Shown here piece by piece: positions 10,716-23,229 of a stretch of 64,000 nt of DNA. The stretch is from Epiperipatus broadwayi (Eukaryota; Onychophora; Udeonychophora; Euonychophora; Peripatidae). The number at the start of each line of letters is the position of its first letter. The stretch's first letter is position 1. The stretch is from contig JAQFVV010006852.1 in NCBI GenBank assembly GCA_028023455.1, forward strand, positions 230,899-294,898, given 5' to 3'. Position numbers and translations under genes: made by a program. A model generated the notes under the pieces. The model was given only the letters and a program-made list of their open reading frames with translations, was not told the DNA's origin and ran no database searches.

Positions 10716-12248
10716 TTATAACTGCAACCTGGTTTGGGGAGACTGAGGATCATGATCAGTTCTCCTATAGTCCTCTTTTATATTATGAGGTGACATACTT
10801 CTGGATCGTCTCTTTGTTGAAAATTTATCATGTTTAACATTACTGTGGTGTCTTGCTTCTTCACTTCTGTATTTTCTTTGGAGATCCTTGTTACTGTTTG
10901 ATCTTCTAATTATACGCGTCCAATATGGACCATGAACACCATCTGTGAATTTTCTCCTGTTCCTCTTCCATGGTGGTACTTCATTTTTACATAAAAGTTT
11001 ATTTTTAAATGGTTCTTCTGCCATAATAATTATTTTTTTAGTATTTATAAAAGTTTCTTGTTGCTTAATTTTTTTCACACTTATAAATCCTGAGTTTTCA
11101 GATTCCCTTTTGGTGTCTTTTCCTGCGTAAGCAACTATATTTTTAATAACTGTCTTTATATATTTTTTTTCTGTACTCAATTTTTGATTTGAGTTTATTA
11201 AGCTTTTGTTTATAATTTTTATATATGGCTGAGGACTAACACACTTTTCTTTCCATTTTATGGTTTCTTTCTCTATCTCCTTTACTATTTCATAGCATAT
11301 ATCAGACAATTTTTCTGAAACATTTTCTTCTATATTGGACAGTCCCTTTGTTATATTTTGATTATGTTCATTTTCACGTTTTTCATCTTCTTGAAGATCA
11401 GAAGATTTTAATTTTGCTTTATTAGATTCATTTTCATCCATTTGAAACTCTTTTACTGTATTTGATACAATTTCATTCTCAGCTTCTGTATATACTGTTT
11501 CTTTATTTTCAATTTTAGAGGTATATTCCACAATCAGAAGTTTTCCTGAAGGTAGACTGACAATTTCAAGATCACTCTTTGTAATTTCAATTTCTTCCTT
11601 TTTAACAATCTCAAATTTTGCTTCATCAGTAATAGGATATTCAATTTGTGATTCCTTTAAAATATCTTTGGTTGGAAATTCCAAAGTTTCCTCCTCATCC
11701 AATTTTTTAGACTGAATTATTTCCTTTATCAACTGGTTGAACTTTTCATTCTGATTTTCCACTGCTTCCATAATTTGTTTTTCTATTCTTTGGTTTGCTT
11801 CTATTGCTTGCTTGTTATCTTCTTCTCTTTGCTTATCTCTTTTTTGGTTATCTTCTTCTCTCTGTTTGATATCTTCTTCTCTTTGCTTATCTCTTTTTTG
11901 GTTATCTTCTTCTCTCTGTTTGATATCTTCTTCTCTTTGCTTATCTCTTTTTTGGTTATCTTCTTCTCTCTGTTTGATATCTTCTTCTCTTTGCTTATCT
12001 CTTTTTTGGTTATCTTCTTCTCTCTGTTTGATATCTTCTTCTCTTTGTTTGATATCTTCTTCTCTTTGTTTATCTCTTTTCTTTTGGTCTGCTTTTATAA
12101 TTTCCAATAACTGGGCTAATGTAGACGTCTCCCCTGTTTTCTCTGATTCCTCATCTGCTTTAGCTTCTTGTTTATCTTCTTTCTCAGGAGGATCCTCTAT
12201 GCTTTCTGTATTCATCATTTTTTTTGATTTTGATCTGGTTTTCATCAA
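10716..12248 (-). CDS. Retrotransposon ORF, gag-like coiled-coil protein
   Basis: An uninterrupted 510-codon ORF and the only one in the element. Residues 1-45 are acidic and charged, with LAQLLEIIKADQKKRDKQ at about 43-60. Then come about four 18-residue repeats (RDKQREEDIKQREEDNQK), 54-bp units in DNA, forming a strongly charged helix likely to be a coiled coil. The middle is lysine/glutamate rich. The C-terminus is basic with PPWKRNRRKF and RRSRSMSP. No CCHC knuckle, protease, RT or integrase motif is visible. A coiled N-terminus in this position recalls Gag of some animal LTR elements (inference). The C-terminal part could be a remnant of the end of pol after an internal deletion. An intact frame in an element without pol suggests either recent insertion or selection for the protein in trans-mobilised copies. 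Confidence 0.7.
   Translation of the reverse strand: MMKTRSKSKKMMNTESIEDPPEKEDKQEAKADEESEKTGETSTLAQLLEIIKADQKKRDKQREEDIKQREEDIKQREEDNQKRDKQREEDIKQREEDNQKRDKQREEDIKQREEDNQKRDKQREEDIKQREEDNQKRDKQREEDNKQAIEANQRIEKQIMEAVENQNEKFNQLIKEIIQSKKLDEEETLEFPTKDILKESQIEYPITDEAKFEIVKKEEIEITKSDLEIVSLPSGKLLIVEYTSKIENKETVYTEAENEIVSNTVKEFQMDENESNKAKLKSSDLQEDEKRENEHNQNITKGLSNIEENVSEKLSDICYEIVKEIEKETIKWKEKCVSPQPYIKIINKSLINSNQKLSTEKKYIKTVIKNIVAYAGKDTKRESENSGFISVKKIKQQETFINTKKIIIMAEEPFKNKLLCKNEVPPWKRNRRKFTDGVHGPYWTRIIRRSNSNKDLQRKYRSEEARHHSNVKHDKFSTKRRSRSMSPHNIKEDYRRTDHDPQSPQTRLQL
11826..12075 (-). repeat. 54-bp in-frame tandem repeat in the ORF
   Basis: Four near-identical 54-bp units (plus partial ones) encode the REED/DKQ helical repeats. 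Because the unit is a multiple of three, both strands stay open, which explains the opposite-strand open frames seen here. Confidence 0.85.
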
Positions 12249-12477
12249 TATTTTATTCTAGTTTAGTGGTATTTTTTTAATTTCAACTTTAATAAGCTTC
12301 TCTCTCCATCCACACCATGACTTTACTCCATCTTCTTTGAAATGCCTGTTTCATTCTTTATGCCATTCATTTTTGTGTTGTTTTTCTTTTAAACTTTTAT
12401 TTTTCCATCCTTCCTGAACAAATTACATCACTACATCATATGCACTGTTCATATCACAGAATCGTGATCTGCTTATG

Positions 12478-12641
12478 CCTATGAGTAGGCTAGCTAGATC
12501 GGACCTCACAGTAGGGTGGCAAATTAACCGGCCTATGAGTAGGCTAGCCAGATAAGGCCTCACAGTAAGGCGCCAAATGTAACCGGCCTATGAGTAGGCT
12601 AGCCAGATAAGGCCTCACAGTTGGGCGCCAAATGTAACCGG
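12478..12641 (-). repeat. Triplicated LTR-edge/primer-binding-site unit
   Basis: Three ~55-bp tandem units each contain CCTATGAGTAGGCTAGC, then CCTCACAGT, then a version of GGCGCCAAATGTAACCGG. The unit nearest the LTR (12587-12641) is intact, the next (12532-12586) has one change in the primer-site core, and the third (12478-12531) is degenerate (GGGTGGCAAATTAACCGG). The last nine bases of the outer unit belong to the LTR itself. Confidence 0.85.
12612..12632 (-). promoter_or_regulatory. Primer-binding site, tRNA-Lys type
   Basis: The minus strand reads TTTGGCGCCCAACTGTGAGG directly after the LTR end CCGGTTACA. The TGGCGCCCAAC core is complementary to the 3' end of tRNA-Lys(CUU) with its CCA. 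The match weakens after the first 11 bases. Confidence 0.65.
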
Positions 12642-15112
12642 ACCCCCATACAACCCTTTTATTACGTCAGTTGTAACAATTTTCTGATGAGCATGCTGTA
12701 GGAAGGAACTATCAATTGACATTCCTAATGCAGATGTTAATGCCTCCTACAACAATATTTCCTGCTCATCAGAGGATGTAGTACCATAGAGACTGGAAAC
12801 ATCTAAATATTTCTATGTTTGGTTTCCCAAAAAGCGCCATTAGAGTTCCGTCTCACTACAACCTGACTGGCCTAGGTCTAGTTATGTCAGACGTAGCTCA
12901 GAAAGCATGAGATTCTCATGAACAAGTGCTATAACTGATGAGTGATGCAATAAAACAAAACAGAATTGGACAACTGGATAACCAATTTAATTTTTAGTAA
13001 CAAAAAAAAATTTATTAAATAACAATTAATTTGCAATTTCTAACGAAGTTCATTTCTATCCACATGATAACTCATTTTCATTTTACTTATGAAAGAGCTA
13101 GAAGCAGTTCTTTTTTTTATCAATAGTTCATTTACAAGTTCATTTATGAGAAGACGTTTGGAAACAGTCTAATTCAACAATAGTTCATTTTTGAATTCCT
13201 TTATGAGAAGAAGCTTGGAAATATTCTAATTCAACAATAGTTCATTTTGAATTCATTTATGAGAAGAAGCTTGGAAACATTCTAATTCAACAATAGTTCA
13301 TTTTTGAATTCCTTTATGAGAAGAAGCTTGGAAATATTCTAATTCAACAATAGTTCATTTTGAATTCATTTATGAGAAGAAGCTTGGAAACATTCTAATT
13401 CAACAATAGTTCATTTTTGAATTCCTTTATGAGAAGAAGCTTGGAAATATTCTAATTCAACAATAGTTCATTTTGAATTCATTTATGAGAAGAAGCTTGG
13501 AAATATTCTAATTCAACAATAGTTCATTTTGAATTCATTTATGAGAAGAAGCTTGGAAATATTCTAATTCAACAATAGTTCATTTTGAATTCATTTATGA
13601 GAAGAAGCTTGGAAATATTCTAATTCAACAATAGTTCATTTTTGAATTCCTTTATGAGAAGAAGCTTGGAAATATTCTAATTCAACAATAGTTCATTTTT
13701 GAATTCATTTATGAGAAGAACCTTAGAAGCAGTCAAGCATTTATGGTTTATACAATAATTCATTTTGAATTCATTTATGTGAAGAAGCTTGGGAGCAGTC
13801 AAGCATTTATGGTTTATACAATAATTCATTTTGAATTCATTTATGTGAAGAAGCTTAGGAGCAGTCAAGCATTTATGGTTTATACAATAATTCATTTTGA
13901 ATTCATTTATGTGAAGAAGCTTGGGAGCAGTCAAGCATTTATGATTTATACAGCATTTCATTATTTTATGAATTATTATTGATTGGTAAACATTTAAACT
14001 CAGCAATTCTTGGTTTGTGGAGCATTTATCATTTGGTAATTGAAGCATTTATAATTTAGTCAAATATAAAAGTATATTCATACACATAAACTCTGTTACA
14101 TTACTCAGATGGAAGTAATATGCAATTAAGGCATTTCTAATCCATATAGTAAATACGTTCAAATATTTTTATAAATAAATTTGCGTACAATTATTTCATA
14201 ACTTCACTTTATAACGTATGATAAAGATGTTTTAATATTTTACAAAACAAATTCTATGTAATTATTTCATAACTTCACTTTATAACGTATGATAAACATG
14301 TTCTAATATTTTATGAAACAAATTCTATGTAATTATTTCATAACTTCACTTTATAACGTATGATAAAGATGTTTTAATATTTTATAAAACAAATTCTATG
14401 TAATTATTTCATAACTTCACTTTATAACGTATGATAAAGATGTTTTAATATTTTATAAAACAAATTCTATGTAATTATTTCATGATGTCAATTTTTAATT
14501 TATGATAAAGATGTCTAAACATTCTTATAACATAATTACCTTCCAGTTTTGCAGTCTAGTTTACTCAAAAGAAGGCGGATTATTTCATCTATGTAAAGTC
14601 ATGGCACAGCGTGGAGAGAATGAAGCCGCTAATTTACCCCATTGTCATTATAATTCCTCTAGCAAAGCTTTCTTTTTCCATTTTCACGTTTTGTTAAAGC
14701 TATATTTTAATATGTCAAAAGAATTAAGTAATACACCTTTTTTTTTTAAAAAAAAAAAATTTAATATGTTCTGATTCTCTGTGTAAGACGAGAGAAAAAA
14801 AAAAGTTCTTTTCTTCCGACGACGTGCCTAATTTGAATACTGCCTCAGTTTAACCCAAGTATCTTTTTTTTTTTCTTTTTAATGATTGGATAATTAATTT
14901 CTTTTTTTTTTTATTGAGACAGATAAAAAAAAAAATAAGATGATATAACATTTTATTCAAATCCATCAATCACAAAATTAAAAATATGATTTTTTTTTTA
15001 ACAAATCACAGCTTTATTGCGTTCCCAATTAGACTGAATCACGCTAGACATTTTTGAATGGGGGGGGGATCTTATGAATATTTATATGAGGAACAGCATA
15101 TCTGTTTCATTA
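12633..15112 (-). repeat. 5' LTR (right copy)
   Basis: Near-identical to the left LTR, with the same order of 56-, 66- and 71-bp arrays (about 13155-13729, 13730-13946 and 14190-14475) and the same hairpin (12684-12772). Differences seen include single bases (for example at 7734 versus 12720) and G-, A- and T-run lengths. Confidence 0.85.
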
Positions 15113-16650
15113 TATACTGCAAATATGGAGAATCTTTCATTTTTTTTTTTAGTAAGGTAAATTTTATTCAGGAGCATTACATAAAAAAACTTGATACTTG
15201 TACATGTTGATAAGTTGGAGAACAGATTTTGTAGCTATGCTAAGTTGTCACTTAAAATATAAAAAAAGGAAAGTTCAGGTGTCTTGAGATCTTTTGAGTT
15301 GTGAAATGTCCCAGAAGGCATTATTGTCTTGAGAAACAATTTTGTAGATAATTCACATCATGCTGATATTTCATTGAAGACTTGTTGAGCATTAATGAGT
15401 TTTAAGTCAGATTTTACCACTGTTCTACATAGAATCATGAATAATGTCAAATGTTTATTAATAAAAAAACATCAAGTTCTAAGAGGAAGGCCATTAGTTA
15501 TCAAGTTCTTGGTCATTGTTTAAAAATAATCCATATAAAATTTATCATATTTAAATCGAATAATAGAATTTATAACTGTATAATATTTCTTTCATATCCT
15601 TTAAACTAATATTTTATTGTATGTAATGTGTAGTAGAACATCACATTGTTTTTTAAAAAATATTTTTTTACTATGGAATTAAGCTGATTTACAATATTCT
15701 CACATAGACTACAATTATGATAAATTTATGAAGAGAAAACGTTGAACAATAAGAACCTGCCCAAATTGTTAGCTTTTGTGCTGAACACTAAGTTTAACTT
15801 TTACAATGATACAAAAAATATAAAAGATAGTTTATTCAATCATATATATGTTTATAATTATATATGGCACAAATATTTTACTCATGATGTTACTGTTTCC
15901 AAAATATTTCTTTACATTAAAATAAACATGGAATTGAAATGAAAATAAGACAAAATAGTTTACTTTTTAAATCTATATTTTGGTAGACACTGGCTATTGT
16001 GTTTTACATTTATCATTCATTCCCAGTGTACACTGAATTCTATATGCATTTGAACCCAAAATATTACATTTTTTCATCTATAGTTGAATGTCATTTACAT
16101 ATTTTGTAATGGCACTTTGAAACACCAACAGTTTGAGATTGATGTTCCATCTAACTAGCTACCAAAATAGAATCCTTTTTAAAGAGATAGGACCATCATA
16201 TTTTTATAAACAATTACAATGGAGAAATAAATGTTTGTCAGATTCTTTTTATTTTCATGATTGTGTTTTATCTGCAAATCCATATTACATTTCTTTAATT
16301 CTGTACATGGTACACATAAGTGTATGCGCTTTACACAGAAGAATTTAAAAATAAAAGTTAGAAAGAAGAAAAACAAAATGATATATATTGTAACCTATGT
16401 AAATGAATCAAAAAAAAAATATTCTATACCTGAGTCAAGGAGTCCCTAAAATGATCATAATATTTAAAAGAAATAAGTAAATTATTAGCAAATTAGGTAT
16501 ATGGAATCACGTGAAGAAATCATGTGAAGTGAGTACACTAGTAATTCAATAAAATATAACTCAGGTCTACAGGCAGTAGGTTTTATCCACTTTCATTTCT
16601 TGGTTTGATGTTAATTGCATGTTTAAACAAATACTAAGTGAATATGGTCT
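15113..16650. other. AT-rich DNA, no gene seen
   Basis: Short open frames of 60-70 codons occur on both strands but have the low-complexity composition of the surrounding DNA and no recognisable motif. Confidence 0.5.
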
Positions 16651-16653
16651 AGC

Positions 16654-16702
16654 AGGGCGCCACTAGATTATCTGAATCTAGACACGGTTATATCTGATAA
16701 CC
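16654..16702. repeat. Paired hairpins after AGGGCGCCACTAG
   Basis: AGGGCGCCACTAG leads into CTAGATT-ATCTG-AATCTAG (16663-16681, perfect 7-bp stem), then GGTTAT-ATCTG-ATAACC (16686-16702, perfect 6-bp stem). Both hairpins have the same loop ATCTG. The same leader occurs at 39028 with a different hairpin. Function is unknown; it may be the edge of an LTR-type element. Confidence 0.6.
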
Positions 16703-19700
16703 TTTTACATGTACCGGGTTTGAATCACTTTTTGGTACTTTATTTCTAATAAAAATGAGAGATTTTGCTTTTTGAGCCATATCACTATAAGCACTAATAG
16801 TTAGGTAAAAGTAAAACATCTTTAAACCAAAGTGGAGTATATTAGACATAAATCATTTCTCAGATCTTAACATAACAAATGTGTTTCAATATTTTATAAG
16901 TTCACTAGCTCAGATTATATATAACTAATTTAGGATGGCAATTCACTCATCCTTGCATGAAATAGATGATGGGATGTGGTTATAATAATACTAAGAGATC
17001 ACTAAATATTATAAAATCAATATTTATTTATGGCCTTTAAACAGTTAAACAGCTCATTAATTAAAACGTTGATGATGATGATGATGATGATAATAATAAC
17101 GATAATGACAATGGTTTCAACTACAGCTCTAGGACTAAGCCTAAACATAAAAATAAATTTTATAAAGAAATTCATAATTATTGCTTAATTTTAGCATATT
17201 TACTTATATCTTCAATAACTAATATTCAACCATTGATGATGATGAATAATCACACTTAACAAAGACTACACTTAATGAAATATATACGCCTCGTTTAATA
17301 AAACAAACTAATATTTATTACATTTCTAACATATACATAAAAATTTCTAGATAAATATGAAAATTGACATGAATAATAATAATAATTGATTATATAACAC
17401 TCCTCAGATTAATTTTAAGTTCTTCCCCCTTTCCCTTCAAATGTATTTTGTATTAAGTTGGACGTCACATTGACCATGATTTTCACTCCATGAGAAAAGT
17501 CTTAAAAAAAAATATTATCTGCTCATTAGCACACATACTTTAAAATCCAACATGTAAATAGAATGTGAAAAAAAAAATGTTAGTAAAATTGAAAGAGCAA
17601 GTTTTAGAAAAAAGTTTTAAATTATTTTCTCCCCCTCCCTTCCAAGTGCTGAAATCTATACTGAACTTGAAACAAAATAATCTAATATTCTAATACTACT
17701 CATTATTCCACATTCACTTCCAATTATACACATATAAAAATATTATTATGTATGTGCGTGTTTTATCCCATGATAACAAAATATTATTTAAAACCAAAAT
17801 AATAATATATTAGTTAAAACTAAAATCATAATACCATAAAAAAAAAAAAATTGTTTTACACATTAATATTTCACAACTGTAAAATTAATAAACAAATCAT
17901 TTTCATACATTCAAGATCATTTATGAAGCTCAAAGTTATTATTAGTAAGACATTCTTGTTTTTAATCGATCTGAATAGTCTTTAAAGGTTCTTTAAATAA
18001 AAATGTATCACTTTATTGCTAAAATGTTTCTTAAGACTGATATCATAAAGAAAATAGATATAAAAAGTCATATTACCGATCTTTTGTTTGTGGCGAATTT
18101 CCAAGGGTTCAAACTTGTCTATATTTCTGCAGCTACTATGTGGGAACAATCTCTTTCTTGAGGTGTATAACTATTTAATGATGATGACTCTATTGAGGTT
18201 ATTTGCTTTAGTGGACAATTTGGAAATCATTATAGTAAATTTTCTTCTCTTCTTGTCAAGCATGTGGATGAAATACAGCAGTTGTTTTCCCATTTGTAAA
18301 TTTTCTTGAGTTTAAAATCAGTTGTTGTAACAATTAATTGGACTTGATGATTAATATTTATCAGTAGATTAATTCATCTTCTTTGAATGCAGGTGAATGC
18401 TTTCTTCCTTCTATTAAAAACATCTTATTTATCTGGTCAGTTGAAAGGTGTAGAATATTATTTTAGACACCTCTTTTCTTTCCTATGTGATGTGCAGCTT
18501 CCCCAGATGGTCCGGAATCGATGGGACACACATATAATTTTTCTAGCAAGCCATTTTTTTATATTTTCAGCATTCAATTGGATAGTTTAATAATCTAAAT
18601 CAATCACAATAATAATAATAATCTAAGACAGCTTTTTATATCCAATTTTTAGCTAACTTAACCAATCAGAGATAGCATCACTTGCTATTTTTGGACAAAT
18701 TTGTTTTAATTAGATCTCTAATTTATTTTCAACTATATTATTTTTCAACTGAAAAGTTCAATCCTTTTTCCAGACACTTTTGTTTTAAAAAAAAAATAGA
18801 CTCAATTCTTATTTCCTTTCTTTTGTTTTTTTTTTCTTTTTAACATCCAGGTAACACTTCAAATCTTTGAGCTTCCTTCTTTAGATCTTGATAAGACAAT
18901 TTAATTTTTAGAGTTTTCACCCATTATAAGATTCCAAAGTGAAACAATCATTTGCAAAAAAAAAATTGCTACAAAGATTGATATCTGATTAAACAGATTT
19001 CCTCTTTTAACAAAAAAAATTGTACAAAAAAAAATAATTTGACAGATTTAATACTTCCTTTTCTTTCAATATTTAGGAAATGTAAAATTTTGTATGTAAT
19101 GTACACACATCCTTCATTCTTTCAAATCATTCATAAACTATCCTTAAATAATATGATTGCTAGCTTAGGAATTATAACCCAATTATTTAATTAAGTCTGT
19201 AACTTTTAAATCCCACTTATAATTAAAGAAAAGCAAAATAGAAGTATAGAATAAAATGTTAGAATTGATCAAGCATAGCTTAGTTTTAAAGAAAGTTACA
19301 ATGTTGAATATTTAATAATATAAAACAAATAAATAATTTACACATACATTGCCTATATGTATGCATTATAACTTTGCTTTTTAACAGAAAATTTAAATAT
19401 TAAATAGTTTAAATGTGTGTATTACCTTTCTATCAACACACAAACAAGTAAAGCATGTAATTGTGGACCCATTCTTTCTCTGTTTAAAGCTTTTAGAACT
19501 GGACCTTGTAGGGTTTAAACTTGGATGCCCTACAACTTCTTTTATGGTTATATAAAATTGTGATGATGATTTTGTTTTACCTTTTCTACATGCACATTAC
19601 TATAAATTTGTCTAGTGACCAAATTGTAATGGCACAATATATATATTTAAATAAAAAAGGAGACAGTTAATTTATTAGATAAAAAATAGAAATATATTTT

Positions 19701-20369
19701 TCTTTAAATAATATCAAAGAGCAGGGTAAAGCCTATTAGATGTAAACATTTTTAAATTTAAAAGAACATTTATCTACCCTCTTTTAACTAAAAGAAAAAT
19801 CCAATGGATTATAAAAAAAAATTACAAATTTAATTATGTAAAAGTAACAATAAAGTTACTTAGTAAAAGAATTTCATTCTATAAACAATAATTGAAACTT
19901 TATAATTAGAGATCTCTAATTTGCATCAAATATCTGATCAGAAGGAATTTGGTCTTATTAGAAATTAGTATTTCCAATAGATTAGATAATCAGTTTGATC
20001 AAGTTGTAATTAAAAGTAAGAAGAGAAGGTTAGCTAATTAAAATAGTTTGAAAAACTAATTAATAACATGAGTGGTCACAATGGATAGCAAAGGTATAAA
20101 AGCTACAAAATTTCTATTGTTTGATGCTTCTGACAAGTTTTACTGTGAGAAGTCTATAAAATTTTCTTGAGTTTTGCTGTCAGTTAATTCAGTAGTATGC
20201 TATTAATCATTCATTCTACTGCTGGTTTGCTATACAAAGTTCTCGGCCAACAATGAGAAATGTATAGCAATATTCAGAGACATATGAACATTACTATGTG
20301 CTGCTGAACTACAGAGGGGTCTTCATTCAGGTTTTACCATTCAGTTTTTCACTATCTGATTCCTGACAT
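16703..20369. other. AT-rich DNA with GAT microsatellite, no gene seen
   Basis: A (GAT)n tract lies at 17070-17092 and runs into AAT-rich repeats. A more mixed stretch at 18080-18550 has two open frames of about 70 codons, but I recognise no domain. A tidy CTTTGAATGCAG/GTGAATG near 18390 looks splice-like and has no coding support. Confidence 0.4.
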
Positions 20370-21830
20370 GTAGTAACAACTTTTACCAATTTGAATGAGA
20401 GCTGAATCTTTATATTCAATGCTCCATAAATCATTAATACATTGTTTTCTTGATTGGATTTAAATTTACAAAGATTATAATTTCTGTATAAAATGCTTTG
20501 AGGCTGGAAAATTTATAAGCTTTAGGTGCTAATGATTATGGTTGTATAGTCCATCACTTGAATGAATCTGACTAACATTTTATAATTTAATTGAGTACAT
20601 TTGCGCTGAACATAAAGATTTAAAAACTATTATGCCTTTTGGATTATTTTGTTGTTCATTTTAATGAAGTCATATGTATAAGATCTTGCTGTATTTCCTT
20701 GATTTATATAGTCTGGGATGCAAAGAAGGATATCATCAATATATCATATGTATAACAGAGAGGGGATTTGATTAGTAGGTATAACCTCTTCTTCAAAATT
20801 ATTTAGTAGGTTACTCAATATTATGTCACTAATAGAAAGAGCCATTGGCCATTCCTCTATATATATCATTAGATAAAGCAGTAATATATTCATGAATCCA
20901 ATTCAGGCATTTGATAATAAATTCAGTTTTTGAATGTTGTACCTGGTTTTAGCTAGATCATCTTTAATTATTTAGATGGATAGTTTTCATGGGACAGAAT
21001 CATATAGCTCTGTTATATTCAGTGATGTGTTAAGATCTTGGTTGCTACAAATTCTTATGTTTTGATTTTGTTAATGTATTAAAAAATAATTTGATAATAA
21101 ACTTGTCAAACCAATCTGTTTGGTGAACCACTGGTTAATAATTTTCAAAGCTATGAAATAATAGGCTCTCTTAAAATCAGTCCTTAGTCATAAAGAATGT
21201 TCAATTTTATATAGTTTTATGTTAGCAAATATTCTGAATGGGATTACAGTCAATAGATAAATATTAAAATATTTGCATTTAGTGAAAGCCTTAATGCAAA
21301 ACTTCCAAAGGATTGCTGATGTAAATTTGTCTTTATTTCTTTTTATATTATACAAATCCATTGGTTTTAATTTTAAATTATTAATTTGTGTGTTAAATTT
21401 TGTAGAAAAATCTTGTTTGGAAAGTATGATAAATCTAATCTTCTTATCTTCTTTAATAAAATAATGTCTTTTCATAAATATATTATTTAGTAGACTTTGA
21501 TATCTTTAAAGCAATTCGTTTTCCATCTTGATTTGTTTATAAACTGATGTTTGTAATATTTGGCCAAAGATCTATTATCTCTGATGATTGTCATTGTATA
21601 TTGTTTCTATGCCCATTGTGAGCTCTCTCATTGGTCGTTTCTATAATTTGCTAAGAAATCATGGTCCATAATCTATAATTTTCTTTATGTTATCTGAAGG
21701 ATTGTGTGTTATTGAATTAACAAATTTATATGTAGTTGTGGAAGCTAATTTTACTTATTTTTTTAAGCTAGTAAGCTTATTTTCTTTATGTATTTGGCTT
21801 GTATGTTAAGAGCCAAAATTATACATTTGT
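20370..21830 (-). pseudogene. Penelope-like element RT, decayed (inverted copy)
   Basis: On the minus strand the RT catalytic motif is intact: YIDDILLCIPDYINQGN, with YIDD at 20732-20743. About 100 bp upstream in the reading direction a shifted frame gives A-M-G-S-x-S-I-S-D-I (about 20835-20860), the RT motif B of Penelope-like elements. Before that comes KCLNWIHEYITALSND. Many stops and shifts interrupt it. The sequence is a diverged inverted copy of 25150-26560, and homology stops at about 20370, so the nuclease part is missing. These proteins copy element RNA at nicked host DNA. This copy cannot make enzyme. Confidence 0.7.
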
Positions 21831-22121
21831 CATTAATATTAGACAGTATTTCTTGTGGTTAACAAATGTTTCATTTACATTGCTCCTTTATTTTCAATGC
21901 AATTTTACAACCTTTAATGATAATAATATTTGTTTTAAATTGCATGTTATTAAAGTAGTAATGATTTGAAAGGTTGCTATTCTTTCACATGTGCATTACT
22001 ATTGTTTACAGACAGACAATAGCTGTTGAACAGTGGTCTGAGGAGTGATCAGGCCTAGACACATGACAGAGATTTTTTTTGATAAGAAAAGAATGATACC
22101 ACTCTTTTCTTTTACTTAACT

Positions 22122-22208
22122 TTTATATATATAAGCCAGTCTTAAGCATCTTGACTTGAAAGCATGAATATATAAACATATACATAAGTCTGGCTTATAT
22201 ATATAAAA
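22122..22208. repeat. Short foldback element
   Basis: TTTATATATATAAGCCAG at the left is repeated in inverse orientation at the right end around a ~50-bp spacer. It may be a small MITE-like palindrome; no target duplication is clear. Confidence 0.55.
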
Positions 22209-22324
22209 CCTTTAATGATGTTATTCAGTGAAAAAAATTTTAGTTGGACACTGATTTTTTCTCACTTATGAATAGCCTTGGATAAATATATTTGGCATTC
22301 AGGAATATTTTATGAACTAAACAT

Positions 22325-23215
22325 GTTTCAAGAAATGTAATTCTTTCTTTTAAAACACAAGGCAATTTAAAATTTTAAATACCATCTTATGCTTTTGATG
22401 GATATTCATTTTGTTTTAATGCAAACTTTTTCAGGAAAATGTAGTTCAAAATAAATACATACAAAATGTATATAAAGATAAGCTTGGTGTAATACTTTAA
22501 TAGAATGATATGCAAAGCATTGTTTTGACTAATTGGTAGTCATATTCATAGAAATAGTAATTTAAGAAGCTTGTGACTTTTATAAAAAAAAACCAAGAGT
22601 GAGAATTTGCATAAAATTTGAATATACGATGTTTATGAGAATTGCACAGCACATATATCAATACATTAGGGATAAAACTAATAACAATGTCAAATAAATT
22701 TCCCCCCAACATGAGGTTAAAGATGGTCACAGGTTCAAATCTAACTCTGCCAGCATTTTCTGCTTTGAAAGAAATGATGTTAAACATTAAGTTAAAGAGG
22801 TCTGGTATATTGTCAACAATATACATGCCATCAACAAAAAAATATCATATGTGACCCTATCACAAATGTAACTCTATTAAATTAACTTATTTATATCATA
22901 AATTTAAATGTTTTTCAAATCTCCACTCTTGCTTTTTTATTTTATAAAAGTCACAATTCTTCTTGGACAATTATTGCTATGTTTATAACTATCAGTTAGG
23001 CAACAACATGTTTAGCATATATTGCGGTTAAAATATTAAATCAAACTTTTCTTTATATACATTTTGTATGTATTTATTTTGAATTATATTTTTCTGAGAA
23101 AAGTTTTTAAAAGATTGAAGTTACGTGATACAAAATTATACCCATTAAAAACATAAGATGGTGCTTAAAATTTCTAAGTTGACTTGTGTTTTAAAAGAAA
23201 GAATTAAATTCCTTG
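22325..23215. repeat. Inverted repeat around a dispersed-repeat copy
   Basis: 22335-22485 is complementary, with about 80-85% match by eye, to 23050-23205. Between the arms, 22640-22855 is a diverged direct copy of 26850-27060 and contains GGTCACAGGTTCAAATCT, a box B-like string. The open frames on both strands here come from this repeat. Confidence 0.6.
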
Positions 23216-23229
23216 TTTAACAGTCTACT

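Larger units (their letters stand above)
7647..15112 (-). mobile_element. Non-autonomous LTR retrotransposon with ~2.47-kb LTRs
   Basis: Two nearly identical direct copies (7647-10121 and 12633-15112) flank a 2.5-kb internal region. Read on the minus strand, the LTR ends in CCGGTTACA and is followed by TTTGGCGCCCAAC, which fits a primer-binding site for a lysine tRNA. The purine-rich minus-strand run next to the left LTR (10122-10140) fits a polypurine tract. So the 5' LTR is the right-hand copy. The internal region has one intact ORF and no protease, RT, RNase H or integrase. The LTRs differ by few substitutions and some homopolymer-length changes, so insertion looks recent. The flanking bases (TATAT at left, TATAC at right) give at best an imperfect target duplication. 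The superfamily is not determinable. Confidence 0.85.

Noticed and set aside
11775-12261. Plus-strand open frames opposite the 510-codon ORF
   Set aside because: They are the complement of the in-frame 54-bp repeat (Phe/Leu/Ser-rich) and have no independent support.
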